A stretch of 64,000 bases of DNA from Pseudomonas aestuarii (lineage in GTDB: Bacteria; Pseudomonadota; Gammaproteobacteria; Pseudomonadales; Pseudomonadaceae), in NCBI RefSeq assembly GCF_027988105.1, contig NZ_JAQJZJ010000003.1, positions 372,001-436,000 of the forward strand, written 5' to 3'. A program made the translations under genes and the position numbers. Under the pieces are notes generated by a model. That model was not told the DNA's origin, did not search any database, and saw only the letters and a list, made by a program, of their open reading frames with translations. Shown here piece after piece: positions 39,091 to 48,654 of the stretch (the first letter of the stretch is position 1; each line of letters opens with the position of its first letter).

Positions 39091-40965
39091 TCAGAATCGC
39101 TCGATATCCGCCTCGGCTTCCAGTTGCTTACGGAAGGCCGCAAAGTCCTGCTGACCACTGCGCGAGGCAAGGAAGCGGCTGTAGATAGCCTTATCTTCAT
39201 CCGCCAATGGCCCTTCAGGCTCGCTCACACCATCGAGGCGCACCACCACAAAATCACCAGTGCTCAGCGTGACCCCGGCAAACGTCGACTGGCCAGCCGC
39301 GCTCGGCTTGGGCATACGGAACAACGCCTGCAGTACCGCGGGCTCAACCCCCTCCTGACTGCGTGTCGCGGCTTCAACCACATCCCAGGTTTGCCCCGAC
39401 CCCGCCTGCTCAACCGGCGTCTTGCCATCATTCAAGGATGCCAGCAGAGCCTCACCCTCGGCCTTGGCAGCTTCAGTGGCCCGGACCCTGGTCAGCTGCT
39501 CACGAATGCTTTCTTCGACCTGCTCGAGAGCCAGTTGCTCAGGCTTCCTGTGCTCCTTGACGCGCAACACAACAACGGTATTCGGATCGAGTTCGATGGC
39601 GTTGCTGTTACTACCATCCTCCAGCACCTCAGCACTGAAAGCCGCCTGAATTACCTGACGGTTAGCAGTCAGCCCCTCGCCCCCCTCACGCCCAAAGGCT
39701 TCACTGGTTTTGACTTCCAGCCCCAGTTCCTGGGCAGGCTGAGCCAGATCCGACGCTTCGAATGCAGCATCTTCGAGCTGTTTGCTGACCTCGACAAATC
39801 GCCGCTCCAGCTTGCTCGTTTTCAAGTCACGTACCAGCTTGTCTTGCAGGCTGGCGAAGCTCGGCACCTCTGGAGCCTGAACAGCCAACAGCTTGATCAG
39901 ATGCCAGCCAAATTCGCTGCGTACCGGCGCCGATACCCGGCCTTCGTCCAAGGCATAGAGCGCCTCTTCAAAGGCTGGATCGTAGACGCCAGGGCCAGCA
40001 AACCCGAGATCGCCACCGTTGGCAGCAGAACCTGGATCGTCGGAGAATTCCTTGGCCAGCGCGGCAAAGTCTTCGCCTTGCTGCAGGCGCTTCTGCACTT
40101 GCTCAATCTTGGCCTTGGCCTGCTCATCGTCGAGCGAATCGCTTACCTCTACCAGGATATGCGCCGCCTGGCGCTGCTCGGCCAGGTTAGCAATTTCGTT
40201 TTCGTAAGCGCTCTGCAGCTCTTCATCACTGACTTCAACCTGATCGAAGAATGCATCCTTCTTCAGTTCGACATACTCCAGCACGACCTGCTCAGGGCTC
40301 ATGAACTGGCTAGCCTGTGCATCGTAGTAGGCCTTGATGTCATCGCTGCTGAGCTGGACCGCATCGCTATCAGCCTTCAGCGTCAGGGTCGCGAAGTCAC
40401 GAGTCTGCTTTTCCAGCCGCGCGAAAGCAGTCACTTCAGCATCGGTCACGAAGGCGCTACCCGATAGGCCCGCGCGCAACTGGCCAATCAGCATTTCCTG
40501 CTCGAGCATCTGGCGGAACTGCATGCGCGTGTAGCCGAGCTGGCGGATTACCTGGTCGAAACGAGCGGCATCAAACTTGCCGTCGACCAGAAATTCGGGC
40601 GTTTGCAGAATCAGCTGATCGAGGGCCTGCGGGGACAATGCGAATTTCGCATCGATTGCACCCTGCAACAGCAACGTACGCTCGATCAGGCCTTTGAGTG
40701 CCGCTTCGCGAAGCAACTTCTCGTCCAGCAAGGAAGCATCAAAATCACGCCCAAGCTGCTGCAAAAGCTGACGCCGCTGCATCTCGACCGCTTGGCCGAG
40801 CTGATTGATGGTGATTTTTTCGCCATTGACCTCTGCAGCATTCTGACTGTTGCTGGCACTGGTGAAAATGGCTTCGATACCGGTCAGCGCAAGCAGTACC
40901 ACGATGAGACCGATAATGGTTTTGGCAATCCAACCTTGTGAATTGTCCCTGATATTCTGCAGCAT
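39091..40965 (-). CDS. ppiD: Periplasmic folding chaperone PpiD (SurA-like, parvulin)
   Basis: This inner-membrane-anchored chaperone of 624 residues helps outer-membrane proteins leave the SecYEG channel. One TM helix (about residues 16-36, IGLIVVLLALTGIEAIFTSA) follows the N-terminal QNIRDNSQGW. A SurA-N-like domain comes next, then a parvulin PpiC domain around residues 245-360 (AAHILVEVSDSLDD and FAALAKEFSDDPGSAANGGDLG). The start MLQNIRDN is chosen because GGGGGA stands 5 nt before. Eight more codons upstream are not needed. Confidence 0.93.
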   Translation of the reverse strand: MLQNIRDNSQGWIAKTIIGLIVVLLALTGIEAIFTSASNSQNAAEVNGEKITINQLGQAVEMQRRQLLQQLGRDFDASLLDEKLLREAALKGLIERTLLLQGAIDAKFALSPQALDQLILQTPEFLVDGKFDAARFDQVIRQLGYTRMQFRQMLEQEMLIGQLRAGLSGSAFVTDAEVTAFARLEKQTRDFATLTLKADSDAVQLSSDDIKAYYDAQASQFMSPEQVVLEYVELKKDAFFDQVEVSDEELQSAYENEIANLAEQRQAAHILVEVSDSLDDEQAKAKIEQVQKRLQQGEDFAALAKEFSDDPGSAANGGDLGFAGPGVYDPAFEEALYALDEGRVSAPVRSEFGWHLIKLLAVQAPEVPSFASLQDKLVRDLKTSKLERRFVEVSKQLEDAAFEASDLAQPAQELGLEVKTSEAFGREGGEGLTANRQVIQAAFSAEVLEDGSNSNAIELDPNTVVVLRVKEHRKPEQLALEQVEESIREQLTRVRATEAAKAEGEALLASLNDGKTPVEQAGSGQTWDVVEAATRSQEGVEPAVLQALFRMPKPSAAGQSTFAGVTLSTGDFVVVRLDGVSEPEGPLADEDKAIYSRFLASRSGQQDFAAFRKQLEAEADIERF

Positions 40966-41024
40966 GCTTCCCCCAGAACGACTGTACAAAATCAGCAGTC
41001 GTGCAGTGTGGGTAATAACCGGAT

Positions 41025-41054
41025 AGAAGAAAGGCGCATCCGAGGATGCGCCTT
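41025..41054 (-). terminator. Terminator downstream of tRNA-Asp
   Basis: AAGGCGCATC and GATGCGCCTT form a 10-bp stem with the loop CGAG. On the minus strand it follows tRNA-Asp and leads into a weak T-rich tail (TCTTC). Confidence 0.65.
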
Positions 41055-41062
41055 CTCGTAAC

Positions 41063-41139
41063 TGGCGGAGCGGACGGGACTCGAACCCGCGACCCCCGGC
41101 GTGACAGGCCGGTATTCTAACCGACTGAACTACCGCTCC
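41063..41139 (-). tRNA. tRNA-Asp (GTC)
   Basis: A complete 77-nt cloverleaf on the minus strand, with encoded CCA. Acceptor GGAGCGG pairs with CCGCTCC. The anticodon loop CCTGTCACG gives GTC. The T-arm is GCGGG-TTCGAGT-CCCGT. It sits between hupB and ppiD, the usual Pseudomonas position. Confidence 0.97.
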
Positions 41140-41188
41140 GCTGCCAGATCAGCGCTTAAGCTGACCTGAGGCAATGCTTGAAAGGCGC

Positions 41189-41461
41189 TTAGTTAACGGC
41201 GTCTTTCAGTGCCTTACCGGCTTTGAAACCTGGAATCTTCGCAGCAGCAATGCTGATCGGCTTACCCGTTTGCGGGTTGCGACCAGTGCGCGCTGCGCGC
41301 TCTTTGACAGCAAAGGTACCGAAACCAACCAGTACTACGGAGTCACCAGCCTGCAGAGCACCAGTGACAGATTCAATCACTGCATCCAGCGCACGGCCAG
41401 CAACAGCTTTCGGGATATCAGCAGATGCAGCAATGGCATCGATCAGTTCCGACTTGTTCAC
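41189..41461 (-). CDS. hupB: DNA-binding protein HU-beta
   Basis: This 90-residue nucleoid protein bends and compacts DNA. The DNABII signature is [21 protein letters not shown]. The start is a GTG ([11 protein letters not shown]) with AAGGGGAC 5 nt upstream. An earlier ATG in frame would add 27 residues absent from the family. It lies 137 nt downstream of lon. Confidence 0.97.
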   Translation of the reverse strand: MNKSELIDAIAASADIPKAVAGRALDAVIESVTGALQAGDSVVLVGFGTFAVKERAARTGRNPQTGKPISIAAAKIPGFKAGKALKDAVN

Positions 41462-41537
41462 TCTAAGTCCCCTTAATTTCTGATGAGATTGTTTCTTGAT
41501 TTTTAGTGTAAGCAAAACGAGTGCTGGATGATCTTCC

Positions 41538-41582
41538 GACACAATAAGAGCCGCTTTATAACAAGGGCTCTAAAATTGTGTC
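41538..41582. repeat. Long two-part inverted repeat between lon and hupB
   Basis: GACACAAT-AAGAGCC is mirrored by GGCTCT-AAA-ATTGTGTC around an A/T-rich centre of about 13 nt. The outer 8 bp and inner 6 bp pair, with a small bulge. It lies 16 nt after the lon stop, so it could end lon transcription. It also overlaps where a hupB promoter would be. Confidence 0.5.
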
Positions 41583-41597
41583 AAGGAAGCCTCCCAA

Positions 41598-43994
41598 CTA
41601 GTGCGTGCTAATTCGCCCCTTGGAATCCGTTTCGCGCTTGTCATCCTTTGCAACCAGCTCAGGAGCCGCGTCAGGCAAGGGCTCCGGCGCGTATTGCAGC
41701 GCAATCTGCAGGACTTCGTCAATCCATTTAACCGGTTTAATCTGCAAGTCTTGCTTAATGTTCTCCGGAATCTCTTTCAAATCGCGCACATTCTCTTCCG
41801 GAATGATCACGGTTTTGATTCCACCCCGATGTGCCGCCAGGAGTTTTTCTTTCAAGCCACCGATGGCCAACACCTGGCCACGCAGGGTGATTTCACCGGT
41901 CATTGCTACATCTGCACGCACCGGAATCTGAGTCAGGGCCGAGACCAGCGCCGTGCACATGCCTACGCCCGCGCTAGGGCCGTCTTTGGGGGTTGCCCCT
42001 TCCGGCATATGGATATGGATGTCGCGCTTCTCATAGAAGTCCAGAGGGACTCCCAGGCTCTTAGCCCGACTACGCACCACGGTCTGCGCCGCAGTAATGG
42101 ATTCAAGCATCACATCGCCCAGCGAACCGGTCTTGATCAGCTGCCCCTTGCCCGGCACCACTGCCGCTTCGATGGTCAGCAACTCGCCACCGACTTGAGT
42201 CCAGGCCAGCCCGGTCACCTGACCGATCTGATCTTGCAGTTCCGCCAAGCCATAACGGTGCTTGTGCACACCGAGGAAATGCTCAAGCGAGTCAGCTGTC
42301 ACCAGCACCTCAAAACGTTTTTCCAGGCTGTGCTCTTTCACCGCCTTGCGGCAGACCTTGGCAATCTGCCGCTCCAGGCTGCGCACACCGGCTTCGCGCG
42401 TGTAGTAGCGAATGATGTCGCGAATGGCTTCGCGCTCGAAACTGAGCTCGCCCTTTTTCAGGCCGTTGGCCTGGATCTGCTTGGGCGCCAGGTACTTGAT
42501 GGCGATGTTGATCTTCTCATCTTCCGTATAACCGGGCAGACGGATGACCTCCATGCGATCGAGCAAAGCTGCCGGAATGTTCATGGAGTTGGCAGTACAG
42601 AGGAACATTACATCCGAGAGGTCGTAATCGACTTCCAGATAGTGATCATTGAAATTGTGGTTCTGCTCCGGATCGAGCACCTCAAGCAGCGCGGAAGCTG
42701 GATCGCCGCGCATGTCCTGACCCATCTTGTCGATTTCATCGAGCAGGAATAGCGGATTACGTACGCCGACCTTGGTCATTTTCTGGATCATACGACCCGG
42801 CATCGAGCCGATATAGGTACGGCGGTGACCGCGAATCTCTGCTTCATCGCGCACGCCACCGAGCGCCATGCGCACGAACTTGCGGTTGGTGGCGTGTGCG
42901 ATGGACTCCGCCAGCGAGGTCTTGCCCACACCCGGCGGCCCGACCAGGCACAGCACCGGCCCCTTGATCTTCTTCACCCGCTTCTGCACGGCGAGGTACT
43001 CGAGGATACGATCCTTGACCTCATCGAGGCCGTAGTGATCGGCATCCAGGATAGCTTCGGCACGCGCCAGATCCAGGCGCACCTTGCTACGCGCCGTCCA
43101 CGGCACATTCACCAGCCAGTCGATATAGGAGCGCACCACAGTGGCTTCTGCCGACATAGGCGACATCTGCTTGAGCTTGTTCAGCTCGGTCTGGGCCTTG
43201 CTGTAGGCCTCTTTGCTCAAGCCGCCGTTCTCGATGCGTTTCTTCAGCTCATCGAGTTCATTGAGACCGTCCTCGCTGTCGCCAAGTTCTTTCTGAATGG
43301 CCTTCATCTGCTCATTCAGATAGTACTCGCGCTGACTGCGCTCCATCTGCTTCTTGACCCGGCCACGAATGCGCTTTTCGACCTGCAACAGATCAATCTC
43401 GGCATCCAGCAAGGCGAGCACATGCTCAACCCGCGCCGACAAGTCGGTGATTTCCAGGATTTCCTGTTTCTGTTCGATCTTCAGCGCCATGTGCGCTGCC
43501 ATGGTATCGACCAGGCGGCTCGGCTCATCGATGCCGTTGAGCGAGGACAACACCTCGGGTGGAACCTTTTTGCCCAGCTGCACATATTGCTCGAATTGAC
43601 TGAGCAGAGTGCGGACAAACACCTCGGACTCGCGCCCCGGTGCATCGACCTCGTCGATCAATTGCACTTCGGCGCGGCAGTGGCCGTCTACCTCGATAAA
43701 TCGTTCGACTTCTCCGCGCTGCTCACCTTCGACCAGCACTTTTACGGTGCCATCGGGCAGTTTCAGCAGTTGCAGTACCGTCGCAACGGTACCGACACGG
43801 TAGAGCTCTTCTTCACCGGGATCATCATCGGCGGGATTTTTCTGAGCGATCAGCAAAATCTGCTTCTCGCCATTCATCGCGGCCTCCAGGGCTTCGATGG
43901 ATTTCTCGCGACCAACAAACAGCGGGATGACCATGTGCGGGTAGACCACGACATCGCGTAGCGGAAGGAGAGGCAATTCGATGGTTGTCTTCAT
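41598..43994 (-). CDS. lon: ATP-dependent protease Lon
   Basis: This AAA+ serine protease of 798 residues degrades misfolded and regulatory proteins. It has an N-terminal substrate-recognition domain. Walker A is [14 protein letters not shown], Walker B is [13 protein letters not shown], and the protease domain carries the Ser of [11 protein letters not shown] and the Lys of [14 protein letters not shown]. Length and order are normal. The N-terminal start [14 protein letters not shown] fits the family. A sigma-32-like promoter lies upstream. Confidence 0.97.
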   Translation of the reverse strand: MKTTIELPLLPLRDVVVYPHMVIPLFVGREKSIEALEAAMNGEKQILLIAQKNPADDDPGEEELYRVGTVATVLQLLKLPDGTVKVLVEGEQRGEVERFIEVDGHCRAEVQLIDEVDAPGRESEVFVRTLLSQFEQYVQLGKKVPPEVLSSLNGIDEPSRLVDTMAAHMALKIEQKQEILEITDLSARVEHVLALLDAEIDLLQVEKRIRGRVKKQMERSQREYYLNEQMKAIQKELGDSEDGLNELDELKKRIENGGLSKEAYSKAQTELNKLKQMSPMSAEATVVRSYIDWLVNVPWTARSKVRLDLARAEAILDADHYGLDEVKDRILEYLAVQKRVKKIKGPVLCLVGPPGVGKTSLAESIAHATNRKFVRMALGGVRDEAEIRGHRRTYIGSMPGRMIQKMTKVGVRNPLFLLDEIDKMGQDMRGDPASALLEVLDPEQNHNFNDHYLEVDYDLSDVMFLCTANSMNIPAALLDRMEVIRLPGYTEDEKINIAIKYLAPKQIQANGLKKGELSFEREAIRDIIRYYTREAGVRSLERQIAKVCRKAVKEHSLEKRFEVLVTADSLEHFLGVHKHRYGLAELQDQIGQVTGLAWTQVGGELLTIEAAVVPGKGQLIKTGSLGDVMLESITAAQTVVRSRAKSLGVPLDFYEKRDIHIHMPEGATPKDGPSAGVGMCTALVSALTQIPVRADVAMTGEITLRGQVLAIGGLKEKLLAAHRGGIKTVIIPEENVRDLKEIPENIKQDLQIKPVKWIDEVLQIALQYAPEPLPDAAPELVAKDDKRETDSKGRISTH

Positions 43995-44054
43995 GATTTC
44001 TGGCTCTACAGCGACCCCGAAGGCCTTGAATAGATGGGATAACCCTTAACCCTA

Positions 44055-44083
44055 AGATGGGGCTAGCCCCAGCAAAAAACAAG
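44055..44083 (-). promoter_or_regulatory. Sigma-32 (heat-shock) promoter of lon
   Basis: On the minus strand CTTGTTT, a 14-nt spacer and CCCCATCT match the sigma-32 consensus (CTTGAAA-N13-15-CCCCATNT). The -10 is exact. It gives a leader of about 55 nt to the lon ATG. A perfect TGGGGCTAGCCCCA palindrome (44059-44072) overlaps the spacer. Confidence 0.7.
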
Positions 44084-44095
44084 CGTTTCGACTGC

Positions 44096-44129
44096 AAAAG
44101 CAAAGGGGCCCGCAGGCCCCTTTGCTTTC
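44096..44129 (-). terminator. Rho-independent terminator of clpX
   Basis: The stem AGCAAAGGGGCC / GGCCCCTTTGCT is 12 bp with a 4-nt loop and is followed by TTTTG on the minus strand, 18 nt past the clpX stop. Confidence 0.88.
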
Positions 44130-44146
44130 AACATGTAACAGATCGA

Positions 44147-45427
44147 TCAGGCGTCAGGAGCCGCCTTGGCAGCAGGCTCGCTGTTCTCATAGATCAACAG
44201 AGGCTTGGATGTTCCATCGACAACACTTTCGTCGACAACCACCTTGCTGACCTCCGACTGCGAAGGAATCTCGTACATGGTATCGAGCAGAATCCCCTCA
44301 AGGATCGAGCGCAAACCACGGGCACCGGTCTTACGTTCCAGAGCCTTGCGCGCAACGGACAACAGCGCGTCAGGACGGAACTCCAGATCAACACCTTCCA
44401 TCTCGAAAAGCTTGGCATATTGCTTGGTCAGGGCATTCTTCGGCTCGGTCAGAATCTGCATAAGCGCAGCTTCATCCAACTCGTCGAGGGTTGCGATAAC
44501 CGGCAAACGACCGACAAATTCCGGAATCAAACCAAACTTGACGAGATCGTCCGGCTCGACGGCACGCAGCGACTCACCAATCTTCTTACCCAGATCCTTG
44601 CTGCGAACCTCGGCATTGAAGCCGATCCCGCCCCGAGTCGAACGGCCCTGGATAACTTTTTCCAAGCCAGAAAAAGCACCGCCGCAGATAAACAAGATAT
44701 TGCGCGTATCGACCTGCAGGAACTCCTGCTGCGGATGCTTGCGCCCGCCCTGCGGAGGTACCGAGGCCACAGTACCCTCGATCAGTTTCAACAAGGCTTG
44801 CTGCACACCCTCGCCCGAAACATCACGGGTAATCGACGGGTTATCAGACTTGCGCGAGATCTTGTCGATTTCGTCGATATAGACGATGCCCATCTGGGCC
44901 TTTTCCACATCGTAATCGCACTTCTGCAGCAATTTCTGGATGATGTTCTCGACATCCTCCCCCACATAACCAGCTTCGGTCAGCGTGGTGGCATCAGCGA
45001 TGGTGAAAGGAACATTGAGCAAGCGCGCCAAGGTTTCGGCCAGCAGGGTTTTACCCGAACCGGTTGGACCGATCAGCAGGATATTGCTCTTGCCCAGCTC
45101 GACATCGTCCTTCTTCTCGCGCTGATTAAGCCGCTTGTAGTGGTTATAAACTGCCACTGCCAGGATTTTCTTCGCCCGTTCCTGACCAATCACATACTGA
45201 TCAAGGATGGCGCTGATTTCCTTTGGCGCAGGCAGCTTGTGCGCGCTGCTTTCGGCCTGGGCTTCCTGCACCTCCTCGCGGATGATGTCATTGCACAGGT
45301 CGACGCACTCGTCGCAGATAAAGACCGAGGGGCCGGCAATCAATTTACGCACTTCATGCTGGCTTTTGCCGCAGAAGGAGCAATAAAGCAGCTTGCCGTT
45401 GTCCTCGCCATTGCGGGTGTCAGTCAT
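44147..45427 (-). CDS. clpX: ATP-dependent Clp protease ATPase subunit ClpX
   Basis: This 426-residue AAA+ unfoldase feeds ClpP. It has an N-terminal zinc-binding domain ([14 protein letters not shown] and CDECVDLC). Walker A is [13 protein letters not shown], the pore loop is GYVGEDVE, and Walker B is [11 protein letters not shown]. The IGF-type ClpP-docking loop reads IGFNAEV here. The start [12 protein letters not shown] is preferred over an upstream frame extension with no homology. It has its own sigma-32-like promoter and is separated from clpP by 108 nt. Confidence 0.97.
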   Translation of the reverse strand: MTDTRNGEDNGKLLYCSFCGKSQHEVRKLIAGPSVFICDECVDLCNDIIREEVQEAQAESSAHKLPAPKEISAILDQYVIGQERAKKILAVAVYNHYKRLNQREKKDDVELGKSNILLIGPTGSGKTLLAETLARLLNVPFTIADATTLTEAGYVGEDVENIIQKLLQKCDYDVEKAQMGIVYIDEIDKISRKSDNPSITRDVSGEGVQQALLKLIEGTVASVPPQGGRKHPQQEFLQVDTRNILFICGGAFSGLEKVIQGRSTRGGIGFNAEVRSKDLGKKIGESLRAVEPDDLVKFGLIPEFVGRLPVIATLDELDEAALMQILTEPKNALTKQYAKLFEMEGVDLEFRPDALLSVARKALERKTGARGLRSILEGILLDTMYEIPSQSEVSKVVVDESVVDGTSKPLLIYENSEPAAKAAPDA

Positions 45428-45460
45428 TCGATCAATCCAATACGGTAGGCTTGAAAAACA

Positions 45461-45489
45461 AGATGGAGGCAAATGCGAGCATTTTCAAG
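45461..45489 (-). promoter_or_regulatory. Sigma-32 (heat-shock) promoter of clpX
   Basis: On the minus strand CTTGAAA, a 14-nt spacer and CTCCATCT match the sigma-32 consensus with one deviation in the -10. The ATG of clpX lies 34 nt further downstream. The spacing equals that of the lon promoter. Confidence 0.72.
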
Positions 45490-45535
45490 CCCGCAATGCG
45501 ACCGACTGCATGCCGGCCGCGCACGATCACCTTAA

Positions 45536-46177
45536 CTAGCTCGAAGCCAGGCGCTTATCGAGAACTTTATCGATGAGGCCATAAGCAACAGCTGTCTCAC
45601 CACTCATAAAGTTGTCGCGATCGGTATCACGCGCAATCACATCCAGCGGCTGACCGGTATGACCAGCCAGCACGTTATTCAGGCGATCACGAATGGTCAG
45701 GATTTCGCGAGCATGAATCTCGATATCCGACGCCTGCCCCTGAAAGCCACCCAACGGCTGATGAATCATCATCCGCGAGTGCGGCAGACAAAATCGCTTG
45801 CCAGCAGCGCCAGCAGTCAGCAGCAAAGCACCCATACTGCATGCCTGGCCGATGCAGATAGTCGACACGTCTGGGCGAATGAACTGCATGGTGTCGTAGA
45901 TCGACATGCCTGCAGTCACCGAGCCACCCGGCGAGTTGATATACAGATGGATATCCTTGTCCGGATTTTCCGCTTCGAGGAACAGCAGCTGCGCGGCTAC
46001 CAGGTTGGCCATGTAGTCTTCGACCGGGCCAATCAGGAAGATCACGCGTTCCTTGAGCAGACGTGAGTAAATGTCATAGGCGCGCTCACCGCGGGCCGTC
46101 TGTTCGATGACCATGGGTACCAAGCCGCCAGCGGCCTGGATCTCTGGCATTTGTTGCATAAAAGGATTGCGGGACAT
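45536..46177 (-). CDS. clpP: ATP-dependent Clp protease proteolytic subunit ClpP
   Basis: This 213-residue serine protease forms the tetradecameric barrel. The triad is S114 ([11 protein letters not shown]), H139 (SRMMIHQP) and D188 ([10 protein letters not shown]). A short N-terminal propeptide is likely cleaved. The start MSRNPFMQQ is taken by similarity to P. aeruginosa. A GTG three codons upstream has poorer spacing. clpP precedes clpX in transcription, and tig precedes clpP. Confidence 0.96.
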   Translation of the reverse strand: MSRNPFMQQMPEIQAAGGLVPMVIEQTARGERAYDIYSRLLKERVIFLIGPVEDYMANLVAAQLLFLEAENPDKDIHLYINSPGGSVTAGMSIYDTMQFIRPDVSTICIGQACSMGALLLTAGAAGKRFCLPHSRMMIHQPLGGFQGQASDIEIHAREILTIRDRLNNVLAGHTGQPLDVIARDTDRDNFMSGETAVAYGLIDKVLDKRLASS

Positions 46178-46219
46178 TTCTTGCACTCGCTCCCTAAACA
46201 GTCATATATCAAATACGCA

Positions 46220-46245
46220 TAAGCCAGCACGGTGGCTGGCTTATG
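46220..46245 (-). terminator. Hairpin between tig and clpP
   Basis: ATAAGCCAGC and GCTGGCTTAT pair over 10 bp with a 6-nt loop, 25 nt past the tig stop. There is no T-run, so it may attenuate or stabilise the transcript rather than end it. Confidence 0.5.
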
Positions 46246-46269
46246 GTGTGCTCGAACGAGGTAAAGAAA

Positions 46270-47580
46270 TCAGGCGGCTTGCGGAGCTTCCACCGGCTTG
46301 ACAGCTTCTTCGTAGGAGACCGATTTATCGGTCACATTAGCCTTCTGCAAAACAGTATCTACAACTTGTTCTTCCAGCACAACCGAACGGACTTCGTTCA
46401 TTTGCTGGTCGTTTTTGTAGTACCAGGCCACGACTTGCTCAGGCTCTTGGTAAGCAGAAGCCATTTCCTGGATCATCTCGCGCACACGAGCATCGTCAGG
46501 CTTGAGCTCGAACTGCTTGACCACTTCGGCAACGATCAGACCCAGCACCACGCGACGCTTGGCTTGTTCTTCGAACATATCCGCCGGCAGTTGCTCGGGT
46601 TTGATATTGCCTCCGAACTGCTGCACCGCCTGCACGCGCAGACGATTGATCTCATTGCCGATCAGGGACTTCGGCACTTCGATCGGATTGGCAGCCAACA
46701 GACCGTCCATCACTTGGTTCTTCACCTTGGACTTGATGGCCTGACGCAGCTCGCGCTCCATGTTCTTGCGCACTTCAGCGCGAAAACCTTCCAGGCCGCC
46801 TTCCTTCACGCCGAACTGGGCGAAGAATTCGTCGTTGAGCTCAGGCAACTGGGGGGCGGAAACGCTGTTCACGGTAACAGTGAACTCAGCGGTCTTGCCG
46901 GCCAGATCCAGATTCTGGTAGTCCTCTGGGAATACCGGATTGATCACCCGGACATCACCGGCTTTGGCACCAACCAGGGCATCCTCAAAGCCAGGGATCA
47001 TGCGGCCGGAGCCGAGAACCAGCTGAGAACCGGTAGCAGAACCACCTGCGAAGGCTTCGCCGTCGATCTTGCCAGCGAAGTCGATATTCAGCTGGTCGCC
47101 ATTTTCGGCAGCACGCTCAACCACTTCAAAGCGGGTGTTCTGCTTGCGCAGAATTTCCAGCATGTTGTCCAAGTCGGCATCAGCCACATCGGCCTGAAGA
47201 CGCTCGATAGCGATGGTCTCGAGACCGGCTACCTCGAATTCCGGAAAGACTTCGAAAGTCGCGATGTACTCAAGGTCCTTGCCCTTCTCGAAGGTTTTCG
47301 GCTCGACGGCCGGAGAGCCTGCTGGGTTGAGCTTCTGCTCGACCACGGCTTCGTAGAAGGTGGCCTGGATCAGGTCACCCAGGGCTTCCTGACGAGCGGA
47401 GTCTTCATAGCGCTGGCGAATCACGCTCATCGGCACCTTGCCAGGACGGAAGCCAGCAACTTTAGCCTTGCGGGCGGTCTGCTGCAGACGCTTGTTGACT
47501 TCAGTCTCGATGCGCTCGACGGGAACGCCGACGGTCATGCGACGCTCAAGAGCAGAAGTGCTTTCAACAGAAACTTGCAT
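46270..47580 (-). CDS. tig: Trigger factor (ribosome-associated chaperone)
   Basis: This 436-residue chaperone meets nascent chains at the ribosome exit. The N-terminal ribosome-docking segment is [12 protein letters not shown]. The FKBP-like PPIase domain is at about residues 160-245 ([17 protein letters not shown] and [16 protein letters not shown]). The rest is helical arms. The start [14 protein letters not shown] has GAGGAA 6 nt upstream. The Ala-rich C-terminus is PVEAPQAA. It is the last host gene before the prophage. Confidence 0.97.
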   Translation of the reverse strand: MQVSVESTSALERRMTVGVPVERIETEVNKRLQQTARKAKVAGFRPGKVPMSVIRQRYEDSARQEALGDLIQATFYEAVVEQKLNPAGSPAVEPKTFEKGKDLEYIATFEVFPEFEVAGLETIAIERLQADVADADLDNMLEILRKQNTRFEVVERAAENGDQLNIDFAGKIDGEAFAGGSATGSQLVLGSGRMIPGFEDALVGAKAGDVRVINPVFPEDYQNLDLAGKTAEFTVTVNSVSAPQLPELNDEFFAQFGVKEGGLEGFRAEVRKNMERELRQAIKSKVKNQVMDGLLAANPIEVPKSLIGNEINRLRVQAVQQFGGNIKPEQLPADMFEEQAKRRVVLGLIVAEVVKQFELKPDDARVREMIQEMASAYQEPEQVVAWYYKNDQQMNEVRSVVLEEQVVDTVLQKANVTDKSVSYEEAVKPVEAPQAA

Positions 47581-47707
47581 GGGTATTCCTCGTTGCACAG
47601 ACATAGGCCGGCCGTTTACCGGCCCCGAATCAAGGGCATGCATTCTAGAGGGTCAATTTGCAGAAGTCACCCTAGATGCTAGCGGCAAACGGGAGGGAGC
47701 TAAAAGA

Positions 47708-47733
47708 TGGTGCGGACGGAGAGACTCGAACTC
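47708..47733 (-). other. attL: displaced 3' end of a tRNA-Leu gene (prophage attachment site)
   Basis: On the minus strand these 26 nt read from GAGTTCGAGTCTC through the acceptor CGTCCGC, discriminator A and CCA. This is the 3' end (T-loop, acceptor strand and CCA) of a leucine tRNA. The 5' part, anticodon arm and variable arm are absent beyond 47733. The T-stem partner fails there (TTGAG against CTCTC). A bare 3' tRNA copy beside a prophage is the mark of integration into a tRNA gene, here next to tig. Confidence 0.8.
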
Positions 47734-48355
47734 AACACCAGATCCCCGGACACGCCTGAAAGCCTGATTTTCTGCGGCTAGCGCGCTATGCGAGAGCCTG
47801 TATTTGTTCCCAAGTCATTCCCAGTGAATGAAGGGGTGCGCACTGTAAAAGCCCCGCCCCCTGCGGTCAACCGGTTTTCAGGTTGACCCATCGAAAACAG
47901 GTAATTTCGGTTAGGTGTTTTTTTATCACGGCTCAAAGCGTTTGATTTCAATAGGTTAGTAAATATTGTTAAAGGTAATTAAATGGTAAGTATCTAGTAA
48001 CCACCTTACCTCTAACCATGGTTTCCACCAACAAAGCTGCAAGCCTTTAAAATCAAACACTTACGAAATTATTACCCTACCCCTAACCATTAATCACCAT
48101 CCAAGGTAATCGCCAGAGCCCAGGAAATACGGGGCCTTGAGTACCATGCAGCCGCATCCAATACCAAAATTACCCTTTCCCGATGATCGAACTGAAAACG
48201 AAGCGCTCAGCAAGCCGCCCAGGAGGCCGCAGAAACGACGCACGCTGCAGGGAATCGCAGGTATTCAGCGAGCAAGCATCACGCCCACAGCCACCGCCCA
48301 GGGCCGCCAGAAGCCATCCGCAGGGGTGCAGAGAATTCGACCCATTTAGCCCGCA
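47734..48355. other. Prophage left-arm intergenic region (attL to cos), no clear gene
   Basis: This stretch of about 620 nt is much richer in A/T between about 47,920 and 48,130 than its neighbours. It contains GGTTAG at 47909 and 47954 and its complement CTAACC at 48012 and 48083. The latter two sit in a 14-nt direct repeat (TTACCTCTAACCAT, CTACCCCTAACCAT). This may be a set of arm-type integrase sites. A 70-codon frame at 48137-48349 has no family features. In phiCTX this place holds the cytotoxin gene, and I see none here. Confidence 0.5.
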
Positions 48356-48374
48356 GGTGAGGTGGGGGGATGAC
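48356..48374 (+). other. Candidate P2-type cos site
   Basis: GGTGAGGTGGGGGGATGAC matches 13 of the 19 bases of the P2 cohesive end as I recall it (GGCGAGGCGGGGAAAGCAC). Four of the six differences are transitions. It lies at the place expected in P2-like phages, left of gene Q. The Q start is about 1.3 kb to the right because Q runs leftward. Confidence 0.5.
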
Positions 48375-48612
48375 GGCGCGCGCCAGGGGCTGGCCCAGCC
48401 TGCTGGCCGGCGGGCGCCCCATGGTGGTGCGCAGGTGGTGCCTCGATCGCGTGTCGATATCGGCAGCCGCTGCCGCCCGTCTGAATGAGCCGCAAACCCG
48501 CGTATTTACTGGGCTGCAGCGACTTTTAAGAGGACTTTTAAAGCGCTTCGAAGTATGATGTGCTGGGGTTATTCCGCATGAGGCGCCGACAAACATCTAG
48601 TCGCGCAGACAC

Positions 48613-48637
48613 AAAAAAGCCGCCTCGAGGGCGGCTT
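48613..48637 (-). terminator. Rho-independent terminator of the prophage Q-P operon
   Basis: AAGCCGCC and GGCGGCTT pair over 8 bp with the loop TCGAG. On the minus strand six T residues follow. It lies 18 nt past the Q stop. Confidence 0.88.
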
Positions 48638-48654
48638 ATTGGTGCAGCTGGTGA

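Noticed and set aside
47708..47830. A complete tRNA-Leu at the prophage edge
   Set aside because: Only the T-arm and acceptor end fold. The T-stem, anticodon arm and 5' acceptor strand are not found in the 100 nt beyond.
48137..48349. 70-codon frame in the prophage left arm
   Set aside because: It has a poor start context, low-complexity Pro/Arg content, no family signal, and ends just before the cos candidate.
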